From Leeia speluncae (lineage in GTDB: Bacteria > Pseudomonadota > Gammaproteobacteria > Burkholderiales > Leeiaceae), in the NCBI RefSeq assembly GCF_020564625.1, contig NZ_JAJBZT010000001.1, positions 62,001 through 126,000 on the forward strand: 64,000 bases of DNA, written 5' to 3'. Shown one piece after another: positions 27,199 to 36,703 of this stretch. Position 1 is the first letter of the stretch. Every line of letters starts with the position of its first letter. The position numbers were made by a program, and so were the translations under genes. The notes beneath the pieces were generated by a model. That model did not search any database, was not told the DNA's origin, and saw nothing but the letters and a program-made list of their open reading frames with translations.

Positions 27199-27468
27199 AT
27201 GGCGTTTACCGTAGCCCAAAAAGCAGAAGTTGTTAAACAGTATCAGCGTAAAGATGGCGATACCGGTTCTTCAGAAGTACAAGTTGCTTTGTTGACCGCT
27301 CGTATCAACGATTTGACTGGCCACTTCAAAGAGCACAAAAAAGACCACCACTCTCGTCGTGGTTTGTTGCGCTTGGTTAGCCGTCGTCGTAAATTGCTGG
27401 ACTACCTAAAACGTACAGATCTAGATCTATATCGTTCTCTGATCGAACGTCTAGGTCTGCGTAAGTAA
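27199..27468 (+). CDS. rpsO: 30S ribosomal protein S15
   Basis: Primary 16S rRNA-binding protein of the central domain. It is 89 aa, the universal length; the [20 protein letters not shown] and [19 protein letters not shown] motifs are diagnostic. TTGGAG lies 8 nt before the ATG. Confidence 0.98.
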   Translation: MAFTVAQKAEVVKQYQRKDGDTGSSEVQVALLTARINDLTGHFKEHKKDHHSRRGLLRLVSRRRKLLDYLKRTDLDLYRSLIERLGLRK

Positions 27469-27493
27469 TACCTGGCGGTTGACCGCTAGCCTG

Positions 27494-27634
27494 TATGCCA
27501 CCCGCCGCTAATGTTAGGGCTGGGTGGCATATTCGTATCGAGGGAAGGGAGTCTCTAATCGTGCCCGGCACCATTTGGGTGACGTGCAGGCTTAGAGTCT
27601 TCCTTCGGCAAGGCGAGCCGTTCGGGCATGCCGA
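27494..27634 (+). promoter_or_regulatory. Structured rpsO-pnp intergenic leader
   Basis: This 272-nt gap has three stem-loops. TATGCCACCC/GGGTGGCATA lies at 27494-27531. A 15-bp stem at 27544-27558/27592-27606 has one G-U pair and one mismatch. TCGGCA/TGCCGA occurs at about 27605-27634. In enterobacteria the pnp leader forms an RNase III-cleaved duplex through which PNPase represses itself; the long middle stem could do the same here (inference). Confidence 0.5.
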
Positions 27635-27740
27635 TACACCGTAGTTTTCGATTCCACTTGATGATGAGTTAGTGATTGATATCAAGCGTTGGGGAAAGAG
27701 AATGAACTGTGGTCGGGTTTAATGTGTGAAAGGAAATGTT

Positions 27741-29885
27741 TTGAAATTACAATTAAGCTCTGTGAAAAAAAGCTTTCAGTACGGCCAACATACCGTAACT
27801 TTAGAAACTGGTGAAATCGCTCGTCAAGCAACTGGCGCAGTGATTGCTAGCATGGGCGACACCGCTGTTTTAGTTAGTGTGGTAGCTGCATCTAGCGTCA
27901 AACCTGGTCAGGATTTCTTTCCTCTGACCGTTGATTACCAAGAACGTACATACGCTGCGGGTAAAATTCCTGGTGGCTTCTTTAAGCGTGAAGGCCGTCC
28001 TAGCGAGAAAGAAATTTTAGTTTCTCGTTTGATCGACCGTCCTCTACGTCCGTTATTCCCAGAAGGCTTCTTCAACGATATTCAAATCGTTGCGACCGTC
28101 ATGTCTGTTGATCCACAGATCGATCCAGATATCCCTGCAATGTTGGGTGCTTCTGCTGCGTTGGCAATTGCTGGTGTGCCATTTGATGGTCCTATCGGTG
28201 CTGCACGTGTTGGTTTTGTGGATGGCCAATATGTATTGTGTCCAACAGTAGACCAATTGAAGAATTCATCATTGGATCTAGTGGTTGCTGGTACTGAAAC
28301 CGCTGTATTAATGGTTGAGTCTGAAGCAAAAGAATTGCCTGAAGATGTGATGCTTGGCGCGGTTGTATTTGGTCACGAGCAAATGCAAGCTGCGATCAAT
28401 GCAATCCTAGACTTGGCTGAAGAAGGTGGCAAAGATCTTTGGGATTGGCAAGCAGCTGCTTCTGACGAAGAAATGGAAGCGCGCGTTGCAGGTCTTGCAC
28501 AAGAAGGCATTGCAAACGCTTATCGTATTCGTAACAAACAAGAACGTTCTCAAGCCCTGTCTGAATTAAAAGAAAAAGTGTTTGCAGAAGTCCTGACTGA
28601 AGACATGGGCACCGAACGTGTTAACCAGATCAAGAACATGTTCAAATCGCTAGAAGCTAGCGTTGTTCGTGGTCAGATCTTGGCTGGTGAGCCACGTATC
28701 GACGGTCGTGATACACGTACCGTTCGTCCAATCGCTATTCGTTCTGGTGTCTTGCCACGTACACACGGTTCTGTGTTGTTTACTCGCGGTGAAACACAGG
28801 CATTAGTGGTTGCTACGCTAGGTACGCCACAAGACGTACAAACAATTGATTCGATCATGGGCGAATACCAAGATCGTTTCATGTTGCATTACAACTTCCC
28901 TCCGTACTCTACCGGTGAAGTGGGCCGTGTTGGTACGCCAAAACGCCGCGAAATTGGCCATGGCAACTTGGCTAAACGTGCGTTGAAGGCTGTATTGCCA
29001 GCGCAAGAAGATTTCGCATACACCATGCGTGTTGTGTCTGAGATCACTGAATCTAACGGTTCTTCTTCAATGGCTTCTGTTTGTGGCGGTTGTTTGTCAC
29101 TAATGGACGCAGGTGTGCCACTAAAATCACACGTTGCTGGTGTAGCAATGGGCTTGATTAAAGAAGGCAACCGCTTTGCTGTGTTGACCGATATCTTGGG
29201 TGATGAAGATCACCTAGGCGATATGGACTTTAAAGTAGCGGGTACCGATACTGGTGTGACCGCACTTCAGATGGACATCAAGATCAACGGTATTACTAAA
29301 GAGATCATGAAAGTGGCATTGGACCAAGCAAAAGCTGGCCGTATGCACATTCTTGGTTTGATGAAAGAAGCCGTTTCTGGTGCTAACGAAGAAGTGTCTC
29401 AACACGCTCCTCGTATGTACACCATGAAGATCAATCCGGAAAAAATCCGTGATGTGATTGGTAAAGGTGGTGCAGTGATTCGTGCGCTAACGGAAGAAAC
29501 TGGCACACAGATCAATATCGAAGAAGATGGTACGATCACGATTGCTTCTGTTGGTGCTGAAGGCGCTGCATTGGCGAAAAAACGTATCGAAGAAATTACC
29601 GCTGAAGTTGAAGTCGGCGCAATCTATACTGGCCCAGTAGTAAAACTGCTTGAGTTCGGTGCGATTGTTAACCTAATTCCTAACAAAGATGGTTTGCTAC
29701 ACATCAGCCAGATTGCTCACGAACGCGTGAACAATGTTGCTGACTATGTGAAAGAAGGCGATACCGTTACTGTTAAGGTATTGGAAATCGACGAAAAAGG
29801 TCGTGTGAAATTGTCTATGAAGGCATTGTTACCACCTCCTGAGAAAAAAGCACCTGCAGCGCCAGCTGAAGATGCTCAAGGTTAA
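27741..29885 (+). CDS. pnp: Polyribonucleotide nucleotidyltransferase (PNPase)
   Basis: 3'-5' phosphorolytic exoribonuclease and RNA degradosome component. About 714 aa with two RNase PH domains (about 5-230 and 310-545; [28 protein letters not shown] is in the first), a KH domain near 550-610 ([20 protein letters not shown]) and an S1 domain near 620-690 ([12 protein letters not shown]). The start is taken as TTG at 27741, which has AAAGGA at 6 nt; an in-frame GTG at 27726 would add five residues. Last gene of the operon. Confidence 0.96.
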   Translation: MKLQLSSVKKSFQYGQHTVTLETGEIARQATGAVIASMGDTAVLVSVVAASSVKPGQDFFPLTVDYQERTYAAGKIPGGFFKREGRPSEKEILVSRLIDRPLRPLFPEGFFNDIQIVATVMSVDPQIDPDIPAMLGASAALAIAGVPFDGPIGAARVGFVDGQYVLCPTVDQLKNSSLDLVVAGTETAVLMVESEAKELPEDVMLGAVVFGHEQMQAAINAILDLAEEGGKDLWDWQAAASDEEMEARVAGLAQEGIANAYRIRNKQERSQALSELKEKVFAEVLTEDMGTERVNQIKNMFKSLEASVVRGQILAGEPRIDGRDTRTVRPIAIRSGVLPRTHGSVLFTRGETQALVVATLGTPQDVQTIDSIMGEYQDRFMLHYNFPPYSTGEVGRVGTPKRREIGHGNLAKRALKAVLPAQEDFAYTMRVVSEITESNGSSSMASVCGGCLSLMDAGVPLKSHVAGVAMGLIKEGNRFAVLTDILGDEDHLGDMDFKVAGTDTGVTALQMDIKINGITKEIMKVALDQAKAGRMHILGLMKEAVSGANEEVSQHAPRMYTMKINPEKIRDVIGKGGAVIRALTEETGTQINIEEDGTITIASVGAEGAALAKKRIEEITAEVEVGAIYTGPVVKLLEFGAIVNLIPNKDGLLHISQIAHERVNNVADYVKEGDTVTVKVLEIDEKGRVKLSMKALLPPPEKKAPAAPAEDAQG

Positions 29886-29915
29886 TTGATCGCGCTTGCG
29901 AAATTAGCCCTAAGA

Positions 29916-29943
29916 AAGCCACCAGCAATGGTGGCTTTTTTTA
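29916..29943 (+). terminator. Rho-independent terminator after pnp
   Basis: AAGCCACCA, GCAA loop, TGGTGGCTT, then a run of T. It ends the rimP-pnp operon. Confidence 0.93.
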
Positions 29944-29970
29944 TTGGTGCGGTTACTTGTTTAAGGGGAG

Positions 29971-31329
29971 TTATAATCGAGTTCTTACTTCTGCAATGAT
30001 TTGCATCGCCTCTCTTAAGCGTGCATGATCTGGGGCTGACGCAAGTGCCATACGGATGCCGGATGGGCTGGGTGTAGCGGTGGTACTAAAAACCCTGTCT
30101 GAAGCAACGCGAATACCGTGTGAGAGCAATAAATTAGCAAGAATGTGACTTTGTTGTTCGGTTTGCGTATGTAACCAACGGTGTGGGCTAAAGTGCTCAT
30201 CTGTTTCAGATTGTCCAATAAACGAATCCGCAATTTGATGCCGCAAATGCATTTCCTTCTTTTGTTTTTGTAGTCGCTTTAATGCGGTGCCTGTCTTCAG
30301 CCACTCTTCTGCAATATCTGCTTGTAGCGGGTTTACATACCAACTTGTGCTGTGCCAATGTCCTTCACCAAATGGTAATTGTTTACCTGGATCAAAAATG
30401 GCACCAATTCTTAGGCCTGGCGCTACTGTTTTAGATAGGCCACTAATGTAGATTACTTTTTCGGGGCAAATAGAAACCATTGCTGGTTGTGGGTGTTTGG
30501 CAAAAGGGCCGTATACATCTTCTTCTATGACGGTGATGGGGTAGCGTCGAATGAGCGCAGCTAAGGCTTCTCTCTCTGCAATCGGCATCGTCATGGTGGT
30601 CGGATTATGCAAAGTTGGCATTAGCACCAGTGTACGAATACCGCCTTGTTTTAATTTCTTCTCTAGTTGAATTAAGTCGATCCCCGTTTTAGACATGGGA
30701 ATGCCGATTAATCGAATGCCTAATTGCGTAGCGACCGTTTTTAAACCTGGGTAGGTAAGGGATTCGCAGAGGATACTTTCTCCTTTGGATACGAAACTAG
30801 CGAGTACTTCTGTTAAAGCGTGCTGTGCGCCTGTGCATAGTGTTAAATCGCTTGTATTTACTTTCCCCGTTTGGTGTTGGTGTTCAAACCAATTCGCTAA
30901 AGCATCTTTGATTGGTTGCCAATCATCCCATTGTCGATAAGCCATGGTGTGGGCGAGTGATCTGGTTTGACAAAGATGTTGCAGGGTTTCTGATAGATCT
31001 TGGTCGTCTGCATGAATCGGATAGGTGCTAACGGATAGATCTATCCAGGTAGATTCATGTTTGGCTAAGGAAAATAATTTCGGTGCTGCATTTGGGTGAG
31101 AAACAAAGGTGCCATTTCCCATGGCCGCATAGACTAGATGCTGGCTAATAGCTGTCTTATAAGCCCGGGTGACGGTAGATAAATGTACACCCAATAAATC
31201 GGCTAGCAATCTTTGTGGCGGAAGGCGTTCTCCCGGTTGTAGTTTGCCATTTCGAATATCAAATTCAATTGCAGAGACGAGCGCAAGATAGCGAGGTCCT
31301 GAATAGGTGCTGAGATCGGGTAACCACAT
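29971..31329 (-). CDS. MocR/PdxR-family regulator (GntR HTH plus aminotransferase-like domain)
   Basis: PLP-binding transcription factor of the MocR branch of GntR regulators. Residues about 8-75 form the winged helix (FDIRNGKLQPGERLPPQRLL, then LGVHLSTVTRAYKTAI). Residues about 110-450 are a fold-type I aminotransferase domain with the PLP-lysine motif YISGLSKTVAPGLRIG and IEEDVYGPF. The start is taken as ATG at 31329; the frame also opens at a TTG at 31344. Target unknown. No obvious divergent PLP-related gene is adjacent, because the neighbour at 31541 is a chemoreceptor. Confidence 0.88.
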   Translation of the reverse strand: MWLPDLSTYSGPRYLALVSAIEFDIRNGKLQPGERLPPQRLLADLLGVHLSTVTRAYKTAISQHLVYAAMGNGTFVSHPNAAPKLFSLAKHESTWIDLSVSTYPIHADDQDLSETLQHLCQTRSLAHTMAYRQWDDWQPIKDALANWFEHQHQTGKVNTSDLTLCTGAQHALTEVLASFVSKGESILCESLTYPGLKTVATQLGIRLIGIPMSKTGIDLIQLEKKLKQGGIRTLVLMPTLHNPTTMTMPIAEREALAALIRRYPITVIEEDVYGPFAKHPQPAMVSICPEKVIYISGLSKTVAPGLRIGAIFDPGKQLPFGEGHWHSTSWYVNPLQADIAEEWLKTGTALKRLQKQKKEMHLRHQIADSFIGQSETDEHFSPHRWLHTQTEQQSHILANLLLSHGIRVASDRVFSTTATPSPSGIRMALASAPDHARLREAMQIIAEVRTRL

Positions 31330-31540
31330 AGCGGATAAACACAATGGATAGAGTATGAACAGTATGAAGCGCTTATAGAGGAATTGTCATGCAGACATTT
31401 GCTTTTTTTACTACAAATTGGTTAAGGATAGATGAAAACGTATCCGTTAAATTACCTAGTAGGGTGAATAACTGACTGGCGATTATTGCAAAAAGACGTC
31501 GTTTTTGTTTCATTAACTGTTTTTTACAAAGGTGAGACAG

Positions 31541-33169
31541 ATGTTTGCCAATCTGAAAATCTCGACCAAGTTGACGGTTAGTTTTGTTTCTATTGCAGTG
31601 CTATTGCTGATTGTGATGGGAATGGGGCTGGGTAGCTTGGGTATATTAAAGTCTGGGATGTCAGATACAGCTGCCGTTGGTGAGCGTGCCCGTACGCTAA
31701 GCCAAATGGAAGCAGCAACGATGAATCTCGCCATTGTTGCAAGAGCTTCTGTCTCAGATATGAATAATGAGACGACGGATAAGAACTTGAAAGCCTTATT
31801 AGCGGGGATTAATGAGCTTGAAGCCGATGCAAATGCTTATCAAGCGGCTGCGAAAGATACGCAAACACCTGCAGAAGCGGCGATTCTGACAAAGTTGATG
31901 GAAAGCAAAGCCAAGATTGTTCCACAGTTTAAAGAGATTCATAAGTTGGTACAGTCTTATCTTCATGGCGAAGGTACGAATGTCTTTCAGACCATTGTCT
32001 GGCCTGAAATTCAAAAGCAAAAAACTTGGTACGCTGAGCTTAAAAAGCAGCAAACTGGTTTGTTAAAGGCAACAGAGCAACATGCAATTACGACCTACCA
32101 AGCGGCATTTACTGGGCTCTTGGTTGTTTCTGCTATTTCTGTGGTGCTGAGCTTAGTGCTTGGTGTGGTGGTCACCAAAAGTGTGGTGCAACCATTGCGA
32201 GATGCGGTGGATGTGGCAGAAAAAGTCGCTAGTGGTGATCTGACTGGTGAGTTGCTGGTTACCCGCAAGGATGAGACTGGGCAATTGTTGCTGGCGCTTC
32301 AAAAAATGAAGAAAAGTTTAGCAGCAACCGTGTCTACGGTTTTTGGCGGGGCAAAAGATGTAAAAGAAGCTTCAGCAAGCTTACTGGATGCAACACATGG
32401 TTTACAAGTTCGTGTGACATCGCAAGTGGAAGCCACAGCAGCAACGGCTGCTGCGGTGGAGCAAATTACCGATAGTATGAGCAATGTCGCCGATGCTGCG
32501 GATGATTTGCGCGCATTATCTGGCAAGAGCTTGCAGGCAACGCAAGAAGGCAGCAATCGCTTGGTGGAATTGACCGCGCAAATTACTTCTGTTGAAAATA
32601 GTGTGACGGATATTGCTTCTGCGGTGCAATCATTTGTGGTGAGTACGCGTGAAATTACCGCCATGACGCAGCAAGTGAGAGAGATCGCTGATCAAACCAA
32701 TTTGCTAGCCTTAAATGCGGCGATTGAGGCGGCGAGGGCGGGTGAACAAGGCCGTGGATTTGCCGTGGTGGCGGACGAGGTTAGAAGGCTGGCAGAAAAG
32801 TCTGCGCTATCTGCAAGTAGTATTGATGAAGTGACACAAGAACTGGCGAAGCAATCTACCCGCGTGGCAGAGGTGATTGAAAAAGGCCGTGAAGCGATGG
32901 CAGCAGGTTCTGTTGCCGTTGTGAAAGTGTCAGAAACGTTGGCTGCTTCGCGTGATGCAGTTGAACAAGCCAATGCGGGTGTAGACGATATTGCCGCTTC
33001 TGTACGAGAACAAAAACAAGCGGCGACTGCAATTGCAATGTCGATGGAAGAAGTGGCGAGAATGTCGGATGAAAATGCATCAACCGTCGCTGCCGCTTCT
33101 TCACAAGTAGATGACATGGCTGCGGTGGCGAATCAGCTAGCATCTTCGGTGAGTGTGTTTAAAGTCTAG
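31541..33169 (+). CDS. Methyl-accepting chemotaxis protein
   Basis: Inner-membrane chemoreceptor of 542 aa. The ATG at 31541 has AAAGGTGAG upstream; the in-frame GTG at 31532 is less likely. Order: N-terminal membrane helix (about 10-35), periplasmic ligand-binding region (about 35-195, helical, four-helix-bundle-like), second membrane helix ([19 protein letters not shown]), HAMP (about 215-270) and a long signalling coiled coil with the hairpin tip [20 protein letters not shown] form (here [11 protein letters not shown]) and [16 protein letters not shown]. No C-terminal CheR-tethering pentapeptide. Single gene. Confidence 0.93.
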   Translation: MFANLKISTKLTVSFVSIAVLLLIVMGMGLGSLGILKSGMSDTAAVGERARTLSQMEAATMNLAIVARASVSDMNNETTDKNLKALLAGINELEADANAYQAAAKDTQTPAEAAILTKLMESKAKIVPQFKEIHKLVQSYLHGEGTNVFQTIVWPEIQKQKTWYAELKKQQTGLLKATEQHAITTYQAAFTGLLVVSAISVVLSLVLGVVVTKSVVQPLRDAVDVAEKVASGDLTGELLVTRKDETGQLLLALQKMKKSLAATVSTVFGGAKDVKEASASLLDATHGLQVRVTSQVEATAATAAAVEQITDSMSNVADAADDLRALSGKSLQATQEGSNRLVELTAQITSVENSVTDIASAVQSFVVSTREITAMTQQVREIADQTNLLALNAAIEAARAGEQGRGFAVVADEVRRLAEKSALSASSIDEVTQELAKQSTRVAEVIEKGREAMAAGSVAVVKVSETLAASRDAVEQANAGVDDIAASVREQKQAATAIAMSMEEVARMSDENASTVAAASSQVDDMAAVANQLASSVSVFKV

Positions 33170-33190
33170 CTGACGATGGATCACTGAATG

Positions 33191-33225
33191 AAAGGCCTTG
33201 TTGAGAGACAAGGCCTTTTTCTTTT
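33191..33225 (+). terminator. Rho-independent terminator after the chemoreceptor
   Basis: AAAGGCCTTG (33191-33200), 8-nt loop, CAAGGCCTTT (33209-33218), then TTCTTTT. Confidence 0.92.
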
Positions 33226-33304
33226 GTGTCGGCAAAATTGTCATGCAGACATTATCGATTTTATGTGCGGGATACTTAGTTCACCCAAACAGAAGGAGAT
33301 AATC

Positions 33305-34306
33305 ATGCAATGGCCAACCTTAGCGCAATTAGAAGTGGCTGCGAGCATTGTGTATGAATCAATGCCCGCTACGCCACAATATACATGGCAGCAACTAAGC
33401 CAACTATTTGGGCGTACGGTTTGGGTGAAGCATGAAAACGTCACTCCATTAGGCGCGTTTAAAATGCGGGGTGGTTTGGTGTATGTAAAAAATTTAGCTG
33501 CGCAACAACCAACTGCACGCTTAGTGTCTGCCACCAGAGGCAATCATGGACAGTCGATTGCTTTTGCGGCGGCCAAGTATGGTTTGCCGGTGACGATTGT
33601 TGTACCAGAAGGGAATAGTGAGTCTAAAAACCGGGCGATGCGTGCGCTTGGTGCGGATTTGCGCGTGATTGGAGCGGATTTTCAAGCCGCACGAGAAGCT
33701 GCTGCCCATATCGCTCAAACCGAAGGCGGTGTGTTGGTGCCTTCGTTCCATCCAGATTTAGTCATGGGGGTGGCCAGCTATGCCTTAGAGTTAATGCGCG
33801 CTGCACCTGATTTGGCACGTATTTATGTGCCTATTGGTATGGGCTCTGGCGCGGCAGGTGTGTGTTATGCCAAAGCGGCTTTAGGACATCATGTCGACAT
33901 TGTTGGGGTAACTTCTGCGCATGCCCCGGCGTATGCTAGAGCGTTTGAAACAGGGGACTGTATACCAATGGAGGTGACTACGCAGCTGGCTGATGGGTTG
34001 GCATGTCGTAGTCCAGACGCGAATGCGGTTGCGGTATTACGCAAAGGGTTATCGCGTGTCGTTGAAGTAACTGATGATGAAGTTAAAATGGCGATTCGAA
34101 CCTTGGCAGAAATGACGCATCATTTGGCTGAAGGGGCAGGGGCCGCATCCATGGCTGCTGCCATGCAAGACCTTCAAGCTAATCGTCTAGATGGTGTTGG
34201 CCCTATCGCTATCTTGATGACGGGGGGCAATATTGATTTACCCGTATTAGGTGAAATCTTAAATGCCCCTGTCTCTATTGGTTTGGACGAACATGTGCTG
34301 GCTTGA
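33305..34306 (+). CDS. Threonine dehydratase-like PLP enzyme
   Basis: Fold-type II PLP enzyme of the threonine/serine dehydratase group, probably deaminating a hydroxy-amino acid to a 2-oxo acid and ammonia. The start is the ATG at 33305, with a near-perfect AGAAGGAGAT site; the frame upstream overlaps the previous terminator and is rejected. 333 aa, without the ACT-like regulatory domain of biosynthetic IlvA. Motifs: GAFKMRGG with the PLP lysine, SATRGNHGQSIAFAA, PLP phosphate loop GMGSGAAG and the C-terminal MTGGN. Close relatives include catabolic threonine dehydratase and the EutB dehydratase of ectoine breakdown; no ectoine genes are nearby. Confidence 0.85.
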   Translation: MQWPTLAQLEVAASIVYESMPATPQYTWQQLSQLFGRTVWVKHENVTPLGAFKMRGGLVYVKNLAAQQPTARLVSATRGNHGQSIAFAAAKYGLPVTIVVPEGNSESKNRAMRALGADLRVIGADFQAAREAAAHIAQTEGGVLVPSFHPDLVMGVASYALELMRAAPDLARIYVPIGMGSGAAGVCYAKAALGHHVDIVGVTSAHAPAYARAFETGDCIPMEVTTQLADGLACRSPDANAVAVLRKGLSRVVEVTDDEVKMAIRTLAEMTHHLAEGAGAASMAAAMQDLQANRLDGVGPIAILMTGGNIDLPVLGEILNAPVSIGLDEHVLA

Positions 34307-34311
34307 TACAG

Positions 34312-34947
34312 CTACAGCATAGTGGGAGATTGAGATTCTGTCCACGTTGGATATTTCTGCATGACTGCATCAAATACGGGCTGGTTTTGCATTGCACTTA
34401 ACCACGCCCGTAATTGTGGGTAATTTGCTGCTTCAAACCATACCGGGTCTACTTTAGCAAACTGCCGGATAAATGGAAAAATGGCAAAGTCAGCCAACGT
34501 AGGTGTCTCTGCAAGTAGAAAGAGATTGCTGCTTAGGCATGTTTCTAACGCTGTTAAAAAGATCTCTCCCATTTCTCTATGTGTGGTTTGAGGCAAATCC
34601 GGATAACGCTCTGGGTATTTATAGCGATCGAGTGACGCTTTAAACTCTCCATCATTGGTCGCAATGAGTGAGTCAATTTGTGCCCGTAACGATGACGGGT
34701 ACCATGCTAAATCGGCTGATTGGGAAATGGCCCAATGCATGATTTCTAAGCTTTGCTCGATAACCTGCCCGTTAGCTAACACCAATACAGGGACCGTTCC
34801 CTTTGGGGACTTTTCTAACATAGGGGCAGGTTTGGCGCGTAGGCTAATTTCCCTTACTTCTACTGTCATGTTGGCTGACTTCAATGCCATGCGAGCGCGC
34901 ATGGCGTAGGGGCATCGACGGTAGGAATATAAAACCGGAAAATTCAT
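34312..34947 (-). CDS. Glutathione S-transferase family protein
   Basis: A 211-aa cytosolic GST-fold protein. The N-terminal thioredoxin-like domain begins VLYSYRRCPYAMRARMAL (CPYAMRAR) and has the glutathione-binding cis-Pro segment KGTVPVL and the E-S-L-E motif QVIEQSLEIMHW. The C-terminal helical domain (about 85-211) includes TLADFAIFPFIRQF. The CPxxxR arrangement resembles glutaredoxin-2-like or omega-type proteins. It ends 5 nt from the convergent dehydratase gene. Confidence 0.88.
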   Translation of the reverse strand: MNFPVLYSYRRCPYAMRARMALKSANMTVEVREISLRAKPAPMLEKSPKGTVPVLVLANGQVIEQSLEIMHWAISQSADLAWYPSSLRAQIDSLIATNDGEFKASLDRYKYPERYPDLPQTTHREMGEIFLTALETCLSSNLFLLAETPTLADFAIFPFIRQFAKVDPVWFEAANYPQLRAWLSAMQNQPVFDAVMQKYPTWTESQSPTML

Positions 34948-35021
34948 TTGGGCCTGCTACAAAAGAAAACAAAGCAGAAAGATAGCAGATTTTTCATTTC
35001 TGCTTTGTTTTGTTCTTCTTT

Positions 35022-35543
35022 TTATTTTGTAAGCAGCGGTAACTTCCGCACCGTCACCCTATCTTTTAGTGCATTTAATGCGATGAGATGCACCATTTCA
35101 CTCACACTTGCACAACAATCCCCCAAAACTTCAATTGAGTAATCACTCGCCATGTTAGATAGCGCAGTAAAAGCAATGCAGTTATGCGTCATCATGCCTG
35201 TGAGGAGGAGTTTGTTGATGCCTAAGTTGACGAGCGTTGCTTGTAAGGTGGTTTCAATAAAGCTATCTGCATGCTGCTTGATGACGATAGGGGCGTCCGG
35301 AACGGATGCCAAAATAGCGGGGTGAATGGCGACACCTTCTGTGCCCGCATTAAAAAATGGTGCTGGCGAGCTTGGGTCGCAAATATGCTGGATAAGGATG
35401 ACCGGCATGGCTGCTTGCTTGGCTTCTTCAATTGCTAATAAGGTATTGCTAAGGGCGGCATTGGGCGCCCAAAGCGGAAAGGCGCCATTTTCAAAATAAT
35501 CGTTTTGGATGTCGATCACTAGCAAAGCGGTAGATGAAGTCAT
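35022..35543 (-). CDS. Isochorismatase-family cysteine hydrolase
   Basis: A 173-aa cysteine hydrolase of the nicotinamidase/isochorismatase fold. The ATG at 35541-35543 has AAGGAGAC at about 6 nt and starts MTSSTALLVIDIQNDYF, with the catalytic aspartate. The lysine (VIKQHADSF) and cysteine (LTGMMTHNCIAFTA) complete the triad. The substrate is unknown; several pathways use this family for amide or imine hydrolysis. It is divergent from the FtrA-like regulator at 35667, which probably controls it. Confidence 0.87.
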   Translation of the reverse strand: MTSSTALLVIDIQNDYFENGAFPLWAPNAALSNTLLAIEEAKQAAMPVILIQHICDPSSPAPFFNAGTEGVAIHPAILASVPDAPIVIKQHADSFIETTLQATLVNLGINKLLLTGMMTHNCIAFTALSNMASDYSIEVLGDCCASVSEMVHLIALNALKDRVTVRKLPLLTK

Positions 35544-35666
35544 GATGAGTCTCCTTGGTTGTTTGTGAATGGATGTAGTCATTTTGCATCGTGACTTAGT
35601 GAATAGGTGAGTGGCCTAAATGACAATAAGTGATAAGATTGGGCCATCTAATTAGAAGGCTTTCAG

Positions 35667-36611
35667 ATGAAAAAGCAGATTGCTATCTTTGCCTTTGAAG
35701 GGATTAGCCCTTTTCATTTGTCTGTGCCTGCCATTACATTTTCAGGCCGAGAAATAGGCGATACTCACTATGAAGTGAGCGTATGCGCAGAGCGAAAAGG
35801 GCTGTTAAAAACAAATGCCGGTTTTTCGATTGAAATTACCCATGACTTAACGCTATTTTCAACTGCAGATATCGTCATCATTCCAAGCTGGCATGAAGAT
35901 GTTTCGATTACGCCCTCAGCGGCCTTAGTGGAAGCCATCCTTTCCGCACATCAGCGGAATGCTCAGATTATTGGGCTTTGCCTTGGGGCGTATGTGCTAG
36001 CTGCAACAGGGTTATTGGATGGGCAATCTGCCACCACGCATTGGGCGTTTGCAGGAGATTTTGCTGCAAGGTTTCCAGCGATTCGATTAGCAGCAGATGT
36101 TCTCTACATAAAGGCCGGTCAGTGTATGACGTCTGCCGGAACGGCAGCGGGTTTGGATTGCTGTTTGTCGATGATTCGAGAGCAGCATGGTGCGGAAGTG
36201 GCGAATCAGGTGGCGCGCTCGCTAGTGGTGCCGCCGCATCGGCAAGGCGGTCAGGCGCAATACATTGTGCAGCCGATTCCAACCTCCAAACGTAATGGGC
36301 GGTTAGATGATCTCATGGAAGAGATTCGTACTAACTTAGCCGCAGATTATTCAATTGACCAAACCGCAGATAAAGCACTAATGAGTCGAAGAACGTTTAC
36401 GCGCCAATTTAAGCAACGAACGGGAAAATCATTTGGTGATTGGTTGTTAGACGAGCGGCTGTTTTATAGCCAGCGCTTATTGGAAACCACTTCATTAACG
36501 ATTGAGCAAATCGCGCTCCAAGCAGGGTTTAACACCTCGGTAACGTATCGATACCATTTTTCAAATCAATTTGGGGTATCTCCCATCGCGTGGAGAAAAA
36601 CCTTTGTGTAG
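35667..36611 (+). CDS. FtrA-like AraC-family regulator with DJ-1/PfpI domain
   Basis: A 314-aa transcriptional regulator. The N-terminal half (about 1-185) is a class I glutamine amidotransferase-like (DJ-1/PfpI) domain with the nucleophile-elbow-like segment IIGLCLGAYVLAATGLLDG and the following TTHWAF. The C-terminal 100 residues form an AraC double helix-turn-helix (DKALMSRRTFTRQFKQRTGKS, then IALQAGFNTSVTYRYHFSNQFGVSP). Proteins of this layout regulate small catabolic genes, often beside a cysteine hydrolase as here. Divergent gap about 120 nt. Confidence 0.9.
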   Translation: MKKQIAIFAFEGISPFHLSVPAITFSGREIGDTHYEVSVCAERKGLLKTNAGFSIEITHDLTLFSTADIVIIPSWHEDVSITPSAALVEAILSAHQRNAQIIGLCLGAYVLAATGLLDGQSATTHWAFAGDFAARFPAIRLAADVLYIKAGQCMTSAGTAAGLDCCLSMIREQHGAEVANQVARSLVVPPHRQGGQAQYIVQPIPTSKRNGRLDDLMEEIRTNLAADYSIDQTADKALMSRRTFTRQFKQRTGKSFGDWLLDERLFYSQRLLETTSLTIEQIALQAGFNTSVTYRYHFSNQFGVSPIAWRKTFV

Positions 36612-36703
36612 TCTACCGATCACTTGAAAATCTGCTAAATTTTCCTATGATGAAGTAATTCATTTGTGATTTGTTGCATCCTTTTGTTTCTCTGGAGACA
36701 GCC

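Noticed and set aside
32299-33117. Antisense frames over the chemoreceptor signalling domain
   Set aside because: Shadow of the Ala/Glu-rich coiled coil; the same pattern appears opposite the other two chemoreceptors.
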